Assembly (NCBI GenBank): GCA_051453625.1
Contig: JBOZIK010000001.1
Coordinates: 249,710,917-249,774,916, forward strand
Direction of reading: 5' to 3'
Length of the DNA stretch: 64,000 nt
Origin: Welwitschia mirabilis
Taxonomy: Eukaryota; Gnetophyta; Gnetopsida; Welwitschiales
The notes beneath the pieces are model-generated. The model made no database searches. It saw only the letters and a program-made list of their open reading frames with translations, and was not told the DNA's origin. The translations under genes were made by a program, and so were the position numbers. Shown here piece after piece: positions 46,800 through 58,737 of this stretch. Every line of letters begins with the position of its first letter. Position 1 is the stretch's first letter.

Positions 46800-49460
46800 A
46801 GTTTATTTTGTCATGCTAAATAGATTTGAATGATGCTAATGGATAATATTAGCCATGTTGTATTTTTCTTTGTTTCATGTTTTATCCAATAGTTCCTCAA
46901 ATGTTTAAGTCTTTTTATCTTATTTGTAAAGTATTCTTGAAAATCTGAAGTTTTTCTTCCTTTAATTGTTTCCATGAGTTCATTTTCTATCAATTACTAT
47001 GTGCTAATGTAGCTTGAATTTACTAATACATTTAAGTAAAATATCTAATGTAATGAAACTTAACTTTGACATGATTTATTCATTCATTAAATATAAGATT
47101 ATTTAGAAGTTTGATTATAGTATAATTACTATAATATATGAAAATTGGGATTGGAATGTCTTCATTAAGATCACCTAGGATTTGATGAATTCTATTTAAT
47201 TCATAAGACAAAGTTATTGCTATAATATTTTTTGCTTCTATATAAGAAAGTGTTAGATTTTTTTTATCTTAATTAAAAAAAAGGTTATTCCATTAAATTA
47301 AATGACACAACATATGGTTGATTCACCATCTTTAGCACAAGTCTAATCTAAATCCATTTAGCTAACTAAATCTTCTTTGTCACTTATAAAGATTATGTTA
47401 TATTTTGTTATTCTAGTTAAGTACTTTAATATGTTGATTCTTAACTTTATACAGGTTTCCTTTGAATAATTCATAAATCTAGTGATCTTATTAACAACAA
47501 ACGCGATAAATTATTTTGTGTTTATTAGATATACTAATTTTTTAAACTAACTTCTAGTATTTTATGGACTCAATTTTCTTTATTATTTCATCAAGTGTTA
47601 TCTTTATACCTAGCTCTATAGGGTTTCTTCATCATTTATAATTCTTTAGCTATTATTCATTAAGTATTCTACTAATATGATTTTTAAGAATTTTTTGATT
47701 ATTTTTATGTTTCTTGATATTTAGAATCCTAGAAAATACTTAAAATATAAGGTCCAAAATTTTTAATTTTTAACTAAGCACATACCTTACTTAATTTCCA
47801 TTTCATACTTACTTATTAATATTATATCATCAACAAAATGTAATAGTATCTCTTGTATTCATCATATAATTTAATATAAAAGTTTGTATCTATAAGAAAA
47901 TTTTTAAAACCAAGACTCTTAAGAAAGCCATCAATCTTCTCAAATCATACTTAGGCAATTAGTTTTAAATCGTATATGAATCTATTTATTTTGTAGACTT
48001 TTGTTTATTAGCTTTTGATTTTAAAGCCTTCAGGTTGAGTTATATAGATTTATTTTTTAATAATTTCATTTAGGAATGTGGATTTAAAGTCTAGCTATAT
48101 TAAGCTACTAAGAAGAGAATGATTCATATGATATAAATATTTGCCATAGGTGAAAGTATTTTATTATAATCAACTTTTTACTTTTGTAAAAAATCTTTAA
48201 TGATAATTTAGTCTTGTACTAATACTTTGGTAAGTTTCTAATTTTAATTCTTCATAAGCACATCGTACTTCTCTTGTATTGCCTTCTTCCAATATTGGTT
48301 TTGAAGGGTTTCTTTCACACTTGCTAGCTTTATTAATTATTTCATTATTATTAAAGTTAAATGCTCTTTTACTTTATGTGATTTAATTTGGATTCCACTG
48401 GACTTATTTTATCTTCATGTAATAAATCACATTACCAAGCATGAAATTCACATTTTATAATTTAGAACAAGATTTTATTTGCTATCATCATTTGTAGTGG
48501 AAATGATTTAAACTTTATCATTAGTGTAATCATCTATTTTAATTAGTTAAGGATTTGATATTGAGCATTCTAAATCTAAATTCATTTAAATTTTAGTTTA
48601 TAGTTTTATTAGTTTATCAAGGGATACTATTATCTATTCCTTGCTAAAAATAAAATACTTAAATGATGTGGATGAAATAAGATTATTAATGTTATCTATT
48701 TCATTAAAAATAATATCTCTAATAAAATAATCTTTATAGAACCTATGTTTCATATTTAATTGGTATTGTTCTTATTTAAATAATCAAGCTTGAAACAAGT
48801 TTTGACTCTATTTATAGTTATCCCTATTACTTTAGAATGTGCATAAAGCATTTACTTCTAAAAGTTCTGAGGTAATTATAGGAAATCATCATTTAGATGT
48901 TTAATTAAAATATTGATTTAGTGATAAGAGCTATTATAAAGCTTCTATCCATAGAAATAATTGAGAACACATCTTATACAAGAAAGTTATGATCATTTCC
49001 ATGATTGTTATATTTTTTGGCTTTTAGTTAATTTATTAAGTTGATATGTATAACATCAAGTTACTTAATGTTGAATTTTAGCCTTTTTAAATTTTATCAT
49101 AGAACTTAGTTGATATACAATACCCTCATCCATTTGTTCTAAGCTTTTTGATTTATAAATTTTTCTACTTTTCAATTAGTATACAAGATACTTTGAAGGC
49201 ATTAAGAGTTTAAGATTTATTTCATAGGAAATATACAAAACACATCCTCATATAGTCATTAATAAAACCAAGGAAATAGTTTTTTTCTTTTAAAGACAAA
49301 TTAGTTAATGATCCACATAAATCACTATGTATTAGTTAAAGTTTATGTTTGCCATCTTTCTTTAATTATTTAAAAATGGCATATGATGTATTTTTTTCAT
49401 CTAATAAGATTCATAGACTAGCCCTTGAATTTTAAGGTTTACAATTTTTTTCACTTATAT
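46800..49460 (-). pseudogene. E7: Ty1/copia pol, minus strand, broken
   Basis: Read right to left. The integrase shows LIHSDLCGSLTNLSLKEKN (about 49330) and YFLGFINDYMRMCFVYFL (about 49270), matching the copia L.HSDLCGP..T.S..G..YF..FIDDYSR region. Reverse transcriptase shows YWKKAIQEKYDVLMKN (48250-48300), KVDYNKILSPMANI (about 48170; family VDYNEIFSPVAK) and later the Y.KLV...YL..TRPDI segment near 47540. RNase H-like sequence follows to about 46900. Integrase before RT fixes copia order. No LTR pair or primer site could be paired with it. Many stops, dead. Confidence 0.8.
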
Positions 49461-50060
49461 AGTGTAATTTTTTGAGAACTTTGAATTTTATATGCACTAG
49501 TCTTTGATGTCGAAGCACTACTCTATTTGTTTCAATAGTTAAAAGATATTGTTAATTGACTACTTTTATCTATAAGAGAAAATTCCACCATCCTATACTA
49601 CTTTAATACATTGTTATTTCCTTTTATAATGAGCATGATTCATTCTTGTTTTTAGCAAACTTAACTTCATAATCATCTTGAAGTAGAGAAAAAAATAACA
49701 TCAGATTCATATTGAGGTTTAAAATATAAAGGATATTCATCAAGATGAGGAAGGACAGCTCTATAGTTCCTAACTAGAGTACTTTAATCTCCTTCAATTG
49801 CTAATAATTACATCTTTTGTGATGCTATTTAAGATTAATATAAAGTTTGTAAAATATTCCTTATTGGTAGTCATATCACTTTGAACTAATGCTTATAATG
49901 CATAATGTGGTCATACACCTAAGGGAGTGCATAAATCCTAGTGAAACTCTAATAGTATGCTTGCTTAAACAAGCTCTTTAGTATATTACGGTGAAGGAAA
50001 AATAGACTTTTATTTTAGGAACAATTTCACTCGTGTTCTTGCTAATTTGATTCTCAATAA
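49461..50060. other. E7 upstream region and E8 LTR end
   Basis: The part nearest E7 may hold its decayed gag and protease. The last ~180 bp before the 50062 primer site should be the 3' part of the E8 LTR, but no second copy was found in the window. Confidence 0.4.
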
Positions 50061-50061
50061 G

Positions 50062-50073
50062 TGGTATCAGAGC
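50062..50073 (+). other. E8 primer binding site
   Basis: An exact tggtatcagagc, complement of initiator tRNA-Met. It implies a plus-strand LTR element whose LTR ends at about 50060 and whose body starts here. No gag is recognisable downstream, and a GRAS pseudogene lies 1.7 kb further on, so E8 is either truncated or non-autonomous. Confidence 0.8.
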
Positions 50074-50849
50074 TCAGTTTAGGCTTTTTGAGTTTCTTGG
50101 TAACTTGTTATCTCCTTCCATGCCTTTGCATGCCTATTTTCTATTTTACATAAGTTTTACTAGGGTTTTTGATTTCTCTAATTTAATTTAATTGCAATTT
50201 TTTTGTAATCTATATAATTATAAACTTCTAAGGGGTAGATGAACAAATTCAGTCTTGGACTCATGGAAATGGCCACATGAAAGTTTCCTTATAATAGATG
50301 TAGTAATACAAGTATTTATTATTATTTTTTTATAACTAAATAAATTTCCTAGTCACATTTTGTTTTCTTTATATTTGAGACTTCTCTGTGCTTAAGTACA
50401 TTTTTCTATAAGTTAAAACTGTATATTTGTTCAAAGTGGAAGTGCTTTTGCTTACAAGACAACGTTAAGTATAAAATTTGAGGAATGAATTTTCTTTTAT
50501 TTTTTATTATTGACCATCATACATTTGTGATGCTTAAATAGTAGAAATGCATAAACAACTACCTGATCCTAATACTAGTCTACTAACAGGGCTATTACAT
50601 CCACTAATAGGGCCATTACATCCACTAACAATAATCTACAAGAAAATATAATATCTTCTAATAATATCTCTTAATAATATATAAAATCTTTCCTTTCTAA
50701 TAATAAGAGAGCTGAGCAGTTTTAATTCTTATAGATGTTGTCACTGTAATAGCAAACAACCTTCACTGTCATTTATGTTTAAAGAGGGGCTTGCAATCAT
50801 TTTGTAAGAAAAAACACAATCATTGGTCCAATTGGTGTTATAATCTAGC

Positions 50850-51780
50850 ATGGCACTAATGCACCCGTTGGCAATGCAGAAGCTATAAACATTGAAAGAA
50901 CAATAGTATCATTTGGTCAGAAAGAACTTGATGTTTAAGAAGTACTGTTGTCCCAGTTAGATGGAAGTCAAAATAAAGCTCAAGTGAAAGAATCAGAAGG
51001 CTCAGGAGGTGTTTACCTGGGAGTTAAAGGTTATGCACAAAGCAACCAGCACAGATCAAATCATTTTTCTAGGAATTCATCTATAAAGAATATTAACTTC
51101 AATGATGAGGATAAGTTCCAAAATTTATTGAACTTTATTAAATGATGAGAAGTTGATATTCAGACACAAAGGGAAACACCATTAAATGTTGTAACACTAT
51201 GCAACTCAAAGATTTCTATACTTGATGAGAATGGGATGCCAAGTACATTAGTACATAAAGAATATAAAGGAACTAATCTAGGTGAGTAATAAGCACTAAA
51301 GGCTACTATTGATTCTTCAAGAAAATCCCTTGAAGAACATAATCTAGGTTTCAAGGATCGCATATATTCTGAAAATTTCCAAAGTAAGTGACATCTTAAA
51401 GATGCTGATATGGTTTATATTATAACATCAAAAAATCTTTTATAGTTAAACAATATTATCAAAATTAACAAGAAGCTTTTAAGTCATGTAAATGCTAAAG
51501 AAAATATAGATGCTTTATCCTTAAATTCTACTCTATCTAAAAAGGTTAAGGAACCCTTTGTTTGTAAAAATGAAAATCAAAGTTCTCTAAAGGATGAAAA
51601 GGATTATAATAGTGTGTATGATGTAATTACAACCAACTTGGATTATGTAAAGACATCTAAAAATGATCTTATTAAAAACCATGATGTTCATGGACAACAT
51701 ACCTCTAGTGATAAAGTTACTGTTTCACAGAGGATATCAACAGGGACTATAATGAAATACATCAAGAGAAATTGTAGGAG
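50850..51780 (+). pseudogene. Unrecognised coding-like tract, broken
   Basis: One plus-strand frame (in register with the ATG at 50948) runs about 280 codons with only about six stops, clustered as two doublets (51142-51147, 51288-51293) plus single TGA and TAG codons. In AT-rich DNA a stop is expected about every 15 codons. The composition is hydrophilic and Asn/Ser/Lys-rich, with blocks such as GSGGVYLGVKGYAQSNQHRS and KATIDSSRKSLEEHNLGF. I recognise no domain. Its last part overlaps the GRAS remnant on the other strand, so the final ~50 codons are probably an antisense shadow. It could be gag-like sequence of E8 or a host exon. Confidence 0.45.
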
Positions 51781-53100
51781 TTTTTTAAATCCGAGGGCAT
51801 ATTTTCATTGCTTTCAACCTCCATTATACTAACCATGACTGGGTTTAATTTTTTCAGAATTTCTGATAAACCATGAACTCTACCTGATTTGCTTACGAGC
51901 CTATGAAAACAATAGAGCACTTTTCAATTACTGCTTCATTTTTCTTAACACCAAAACTAGTCTGGTAATCTTAATTCCTGATATCTACAAATAAGTTATC
52001 AAAAGAGAAATGAATTCCCATTAACTTTGCAAACTCACAAAGCCTTTGATCTATTTGTTGGATTCTCTTCTGGTCAATCCCCATTGCAGTGATTTTTAAT
52101 AGTTTTGGAGGACCTCCTTCCCTAATTATCATTGCATGCATGAAGCTTGGCCACTAAAATTCTTGCCTGATATCAAGATCAATGATGTATACATACAAAT
52201 AAAAATCTACTCCCTCAGGTACTGCTTAGTTGCTTGTCAAATGCAAAAACTTTTGAAAGGGAAGAACTTTATAGAAGGCCTAAGATGCTAAATCATATGC
52301 CAGATTCGGGCATTCCTCATTCAAACAATTAATCAAACTATTTTTTTTAAGTCTTAACTAGCATAGTGAGAAAGCCTCTGCAGTGGGTCTCTAAAAGGAG
52401 AAGAAATATGCTCAAGTTTTAAGAGCATAAGACCCATAAGACCATGCCTGTCTTGAGATAGTACCTTTACATATTTCACAAGAAGATCTATAATCTCTTT
52501 TGGGGTTATCAATAGTTGACAAGAGAGACTAAAGTTCACTTAAATTATGATATGCTTTCTTCCAAATTATGTAATTCAGTACAAGGTTTTTCAATGACTG
52601 AAAAGTTAAGAGATCTAATTGATCCTAGGGCATCTTTAAGGCTCTGAAAATTGTCAAAAGTGCCCATAATGTTTACTTGTTCATCATAAAAAGGGATTGG
52701 AAAATGTTGTCCAAATGTCTTGCTTAGTATCCCATCTATACCCATGTAAACATCCTTAAAGAATAGATTTATCTTCCTCCTCTGCTCTGTGCATTTTTTT
52801 TAAATCAGCATGGTCAAGACTAATGTCATTTGTGCAGAGTATCTTCAAGCCCTGAAGGCTATCAAAATATTTAAACTAGTAACTGTAATTAGACTATAGA
52901 TAAGTCCTTTTATGCAAGCATCATGTTTCACTAAGGACTTAGGATCTTATGCTTCCCAAGTCCTGTATCCTTTGAATTTACTTTCCCATGTTTCAAACAG
53001 ATAATTAAATATTGGTGTTAACATTAGAACCTTGAAATCCTCAGTATCCACTGAGTCCATTACTGCTTTCCTTATTTCTAGTTACTAATTAATATCCTCT
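51780..53100 (-). pseudogene. GRAS-family transcription factor pseudogene
   Basis: GRAS proteins are plant transcriptional regulators (DELLA, SCARECROW and relatives). Minus-strand frames give the domain order. An N-terminal region opens MGIDGILSKTFGQHFPIPFY (52545-52745). LHR I is KVLSQDRHGLMGLMLLKLEH then ISSPFRDPLQRLSHYA (52354-52539). A segment reading FYKVLPFQKFLHLTSNQA follows, then the VHIID-like motif YVYIIDLDIRQEF (about 52160-52200) and HAMIIREGGPPKLLKITAMG. LHR II includes QQIDQRLCEFAKLMGIHFSF. The FGVKKNEAVIEKCS and NPVMVSIMEVESNENMPS segments (51790-51960) correspond to the start of PFYRE. The PFYRE remainder and SAW domain are missing. At least three frameshifts and several stops. 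Upstream reading to about 53100 (MDSVDTEDFKVLML) may be its N-terminal part. Confidence 0.85.
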
Positions 53101-54096
53101 GCTCTTCATTCTTAAGCTTAGTTAATACAAATCTTTTTCATCTCAAAAGCTGGTCCCTTCATCAGCATATGCTTCCTCAACAGTGAACTTTGAATTCTAA
53201 GGAAGCAAAGAAGTTACAACAGCCTTTATCAGATATGTTATTTACAAACCAAATATAAAATCACCTATCCCACAAAGCACAATTGACCTTAATGATGTTT
53301 AATGTTCTTTCAACTCTAAGAGTATCGCATATGCTGACTCACATGCCATGCTTTCTGACTTATTTACTTTAAACATTTTAAATGTGTATAGTATGGATGA
53401 TGGTAGTTAAATTATTCATAGCAGATGAGAGAAGGGGATGTAGGTTAAATTGGTAGAATGCAGAAATTCAATACCAAAAAAAGGGCATTATACTCTGTGA
53501 AACTAGACCCTTACAGTTTCTTAAGTGAATATATGTTTGTGGGATTTTCTGCATCCACTGGACATGCTGCTCAAGCCCATTATATACTCTCATAAAACTT
53601 CTTTATGACTAGTAGTTCCCACATATGTCTTCCAAGTGAAATGACCTATGAGGTCACTTATGACACCTATTTTAGCATTTGCCATAGGTAAAAAAAGCCA
53701 GTTAAACTCTTCGAACATTATTTCAAAGTCACTGTAAAATCTTGATATAAAATTCTTTACTACCAACCAAAATTCACCCTAATTCCTTTAATTTAGAACT
53801 ACTATCTAGCTATAGAGGTGAAACACAGTTAGTGAATAGGGTATTTGGATAGAAAAATATGGCTCTCTAAGGACAGGTCCACTAGAAGAGGAAGCATAAT
53901 TGAGAAAGTAAGGGCAATAAGATCATGAACTTTAGATGCTATTGCTGGCAAGAGAAACACAACACAGAGGGCTAGAGGAGGGCCTTACAGCTAATGCATA
54001 AGGGAAGGATCCTTACATAGGGAGAGAAGCTATGTGTCTATAATATTTTCTTTCTATGATGTTTTTATCCTATGCCTCTATTCTAAAAATTTAATT
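53101..54096. other. Flank of the GRAS pseudogene
   Basis: Slightly GC-richer than the retroelement DNA and perhaps old 5' flank or leader of the GRAS gene, but no motif supports this. No coding frame is recognised. Confidence 0.4.
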
Positions 54097-54756
54097 TTTG
54101 CCATAATAAAAATATGATAAGGTTTTTATAACTAGTTAAATAATAACTTAGATCATTAAAATAATGGATATACTAATTAATTACTTACAAAAATAAAAAT
54201 CAATTGTAAAAAGAAAATCTTTTAGAAAGAAAAATCAAATCAATTCAAAAAGAAAAATTTACTATGAGCCTTGGAATTTTCATGAAAGAGTACTAGCCAG
54301 ACTTTGCCTCTAATAAGGTGGTTTTAATGCATAATAAATTAAAAAATATAATATTAAATAAATATAGGTATTCAAATTTCCTTTTTTTTAAAATAGTAAA
54401 CCTCCTAGTCACTTGGCCATAATCATCCATTATTAATCCTCTATCATCAAGCACAAGAGACTCCTCATGTCTCACTATAACGTCTTGATGAGAGCTAATT
54501 GAAGGGAATAATAATTTATAAAAAAATTGCATAAAAATCATAAACAACTTCCTAATGCAATATCATATCATTCCAATAGAGAAAAGAGATCATATGAATA
54601 ATAAGAGTAAAGATCTTACTTGGGACGATTAGTAAGACCTTGATAGTTGAAATTGATGAAAATCCAAGCTCAAGAGTTCCTTAGCTCCAAGCCCCACAAG
54701 CAAGAGAATGAAAGAAAGAGAGAGAAAAAGAGAGGAAAAAGAAGAAATGCAATTGT
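54097..54756 (+). repeat. R2 copy 2
   Basis: Second copy of the repeat at 42540-43255, including the terminal GA-rich tract (54713-54745), running into a 100-base gap (54757-54856). Overall divergence from copy 1 is substantial. Confidence 0.75.
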
Positions 54757-54856
54757 NNNNNNNNNNNNNNNNNNNNNNNNNNNNNNNNNNNNNNNNNNNN
54801 NNNNNNNNNNNNNNNNNNNNNNNNNNNNNNNNNNNNNNNNNNNNNNNNNNNNNNNN

Positions 54857-55150
54857 TTCAAGAAACCGCCTCATATCTCGCTATAATGTCTTAGTGGGTG
54901 CCAATGGGAGGGAATAATATTTTATAACATAATTGCATAAAAGCCATAAATAATTCTATAATAAAATATCACATCATTCCAATAGAAAAAGAAGATCATA
55001 TGGATAATAAGAGTAAGGATCTTACTTGGAAAGATTAGTAAGACATTGAAAGTTAAAGATGATGAAGATCTAATATTAAGAGTTCATTAGCTTCAAGTTC
55101 CAAGATCCAAACTCCACAAGTAAGATAATGTGTGTGTGTGTGAGAGAAAT
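54857..55150 (+). repeat. R2 copy 3 (partial)
   Basis: Restarts, directly after the gap, at the point equivalent to 54446 of copy 2 and runs to a TG/GA microsatellite (55131-55147). It is more like copy 1 than copy 2 over ttttataacataattgcata, so it is a separate copy rather than an unmerged overlap. Confidence 0.75.
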
Positions 55151-56209
55151 GCATTTATAATAAACAAAAGAAAGGTATCTCTTTTCTCAAGAGTGAAAAA
55201 AACCTTTAGATATAGATAAACAAAGGGATATAGCTCAAGATTAGAAGATCACATGTTTTAGCATTGATAAGTGGAATGAGTAATAAGTAACATTGGAATA
55301 CAAAAAGAGATCATATTTGTGACTCATAAACCTAACTACAATGAGTAATAATTTTGCTTCAATTAGTCAGTTTAATTAAATGCATAATTTCCTCATGCTA
55401 GTTCTTTGTAATCATTTATAAGCTCATAAATAAGTTTAATTCATCTAAAACATGCATTAAAACAATAAAAACACAAATCTCAAAATTGGCATGTGGTATA
55501 ACAAGACAAACTCTTTAATTCTAATGAATGAAGCAATGAGTATACTATGAAAAAAGTGGCCTTATACATCTCAAGAACATAAAAGCCATGATAGATTAAA
55601 TTCACTTATTATCATTCTAGGTTCTAGGTAAAAGTGCATGCACTTATTGAAATGGTCATTTATTTTAAAATACTAAAATATATCAATCACATAGCACAAC
55701 AAAAAAAATACTTATTCATAATATAGTACACATATCACATTTATCAAGAATATAAATGAGTAAATAAGATGTAAAATATATTATTGTGTTCTCTTGAAAT
55801 TTCCAATTTATTACTTCTATCATTTAATTTTAATTTCTCATATAATGGAATTATGTAATTTTAAATATTTGCATAGGTTTTTTCATAAAACCCTTTAACA
55901 TATTTTTAACACTTTTATGATAAATTATAAAGATTACAAACAAATTTGATTTTAAAATGACATCTTGTTTGATAAAGAACATAAATAAGAATGATTATTC
56001 ATTTGACTAAAAGATTAACATATTTATTATTCAAGTAAATAGGATTTACAAAATATGGAATATGACACATTCATGCCATACTAGTTGCAATAAGATATCT
56101 AGGGAGTTTTAATCAAAGGTTTTAACAATGATGGGTTATGATGTAGGTTTGTAATAAAACATTTGAGTAAATGTTTGACAATGTTTTTTATTAATTGAAA
56201 TATGAATAG
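55151..56209. other. AT-rich stretch, nothing recognised
   Basis: No gene, tandem repeat or transposon end could be supported here. Confidence 0.4.
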
Positions 56210-56214
56210 TGACC

Positions 56215-58043
56215 ATTATGTTTGGATGTTCACATTAAGACATATCCCTCTTTTTTAGGAACCTATTAAGATGCATTAGTGCTACATTCTATGTAGAAAT
56301 TGTTAAGTCTGCAAGATGTACAACCTTAAAGTGGTGTTTTGAATATACACTTATGCTTAAGGATCTTGACATTAACACCATGAAGAATTGCTACTCTAGG
56401 AAGTTATTATTTGAAAAGGAGATACCCCTACTACAAAATGACATTTTCTTTTAATTTCTTTGGCAAACATTGGATGTGGTTAGAGGATTAATAGTAAGAA
56501 AATGTTGATTTTTAATATTTCATAAAACCAAAAAATTATTTTATTTATAAATGTGCATAAAAAATCAATAATCATAATAACCTTATGATGCTAAAAGTCA
56601 TTATAAGTTGAACCATTATTCTTATAAGTGCATTTTTCCATTTTTTGCAAATTCTTACATTGATAACATTACATTGTCTAGCTATCTCACAAAGAGTTTA
56701 GGGTTTTATTTATTATTTGTTATTTTTTCCTTTATATCTATTGATTATTGGTATTATTTTAAACTAATGTTTTTACTTTTCCATAGAAGAAGGCTTTAAC
56801 ACTTCTTAGTCTTATATTTTAAAAATTAAAAAAAAGGAAAACACTATTTTTCCTTTATTTGACCATAGCTTATACATAAAACTATCTTTCTATGGCTACA
56901 TCTATCCTATTTGAAGAATTAAATGTTTTCCTATGGTTTCTTGAGATAATATAAAAGAAAAAATTTTTTTGCCCTACTTTTGATTTGTATTTATATTTCT
57001 CTTGATGATAAGTCAATTTCTTTATATAAGACATGTAGTATTTTATCTTTCAATCAAAGTAAGTGAACTATGCATAGCTAGGTACAAGTGGTTTTGTGAT
57101 GTTTTAGGCTTTATCATTTTATCTTTAGGTTAATATTATATTAATAATAATTAATGATCAAAAGACCTTACTTATTAAGTGATATTAAAGAGAATAAGCC
57201 CTTTCTTCTTGGTATGATTACTTGGGTAAGATATTATCTATGTGGACCACAATAAAAAATGATGATATGTAAGCAAATGATGGTTGTAAAGTGTGAGGTC
57301 ACATAAAAGAGTTTCATTACTCACTTAAAATTATTATTCAAATGTACTTTATAACTATATAGCTCCTATTATTATCATTAGAGTTATAATTTTGAAATAA
57401 TTACATTTGTAGTTGTTTATGATGCTACTAAAACTAGGGTAAGATGCCTCCAATAGAGTATTATTACTAAGTCTTCTTACTCATTTATCAACATATTATT
57501 ATAGGAGTTTATGATGATCAATCAATAAAATATCATACTATCATATATCATATGTATGAAAGACTCCTCTATAAGGCTAAGGTTACATGGACGGTCAATG
57601 ATAAATCATAAAAAAGCTAGATCAAAAGTAGATCTACTATGACAATTATATAGATATCAAAAATGTAGGAAGACATAGTTACAATTACATTAATCATAAT
57701 TAAAGTGAGGTCTTTCATAGGAACTACCTAATAGAAGCACTAAGGCCTATAATTATAATGAGAATAAACAAAATTAGTTTTAAATAAATATTATAAATAT
57801 AGCATGAGGTGTAATAAAAAATATTCATAACATTTACCACATATCTAATGCAATAACTACATCATGTACATGTGTGAATCATTTGTTAGTTCATTAAGAT
57901 AATTTTCATGCAAAGAGAGTAATACAATTAATAAAGAAAGCATAGAAAAAGAAGAACAACATATAAACATTAAACATATTACAAGTTTACAAAGGATTAA
58001 GGACACCATAGGATGGGTTACATCATTAGATAGGTATAATATT
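56215..58043 (+). repeat. R1 copy 2: duplicated PDC 3' fragment plus flank
   Basis: Partner of 21790-23880. It begins with the PDC remnant (56230-56440) and continues through shared non-coding landmarks (gacatgtagtatttta at about 57024, gtgaactatgcatagct at 57062, aaatgtactttat at 57338, aatcatttgttagttcatt at 57877). Homology ends at about 58043 near the presumed LTR of E9. Confidence 0.78.
56230..56440 (+). pseudogene. Pyruvate decarboxylase pseudogene, copy 3 (3' fragment)
   Basis: Reads SATFYVEIVKSARCTTLKWC, then YTLMLKDLDINTMKN and CYSRKLLFEKEIPL. The first part matches the PDC segment STPFCSEIVESAD and the rest the GC.LM.DF..LA.RLKR...YENY segment, with the same ~50-residue deletion between them as in copy 1. 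The upstream half of the gene is not present next to it. No E1-like insertion interrupts this copy. Confidence 0.68.
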
Positions 58044-58417
58044 CCAAAATCATAATTGTATAATCAAGTGTGTCAAATACTAATTAATCATGTTTAATAA
58101 AAAAAATAAAAATATGTGTTCCATCATTATGTAATATAAGCCGATATCATTAGGTAAGTGGATAGACTCAGTGGATGTAACCAACAACAACCCTGACTAA
58201 TCCCCAAGGGTCCCATGAGGAGAACTAAGATTGTAATCCACGTTTTTACCAATACTCACTAGTTTAATATTGTTTGCTAATGATGTGTAATGTAATCTGC
58301 TGCTATCAATAATAAAAGCCTTTTTTCCTTTAAATTATTCCTTGTCATTTCAATAGATCATGGGATATTATTTTAAACGTTCCTTTAATTGGAAATAGCA
58401 AAATGGGACATTACATT

Positions 58418-58430
58418 TGGTATCAAATCC
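58418..58430 (+). other. E9 primer binding site
   Basis: tggtatcaaatcc, three bases after LTR end ttaca. It shares tggtatca with the initiator tRNA-Met site and then differs, so it is decayed or uses another tRNA. Confidence 0.65.
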
Positions 58431-58737
58431 AATAATAAGTAGTAAATCACTACTTAAGAAAAAAAGGAAAGAAATAAATTTATAAATAAAATAGCCAAAT
58501 GCTGAATAGTAAATCAAACAATACGAATATAATAATCAAAGAAAATAAGGTATTAGTAAAAATAGGATGCATGACATCTTGACAAGAAAAACCAAACATA
58601 ACTACTGAGGAGGAAGAAGATCCTCCATGGATAAGGTAATACGGTTGTGATCATCCACAACTAGGAAAGGAGACTTCATGCCACATGTAACTACTTCCAT
58701 TCCAGTAAGCTATGTAGGAATTGACATAATACTAATT

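Noticed and set aside
51160-51363. Minus-strand 67-residue frame as a C-terminal GRAS piece
   Set aside because: It contains none of the expected PFYRE or SAW residues and is antisense to the better coding-like plus frame.
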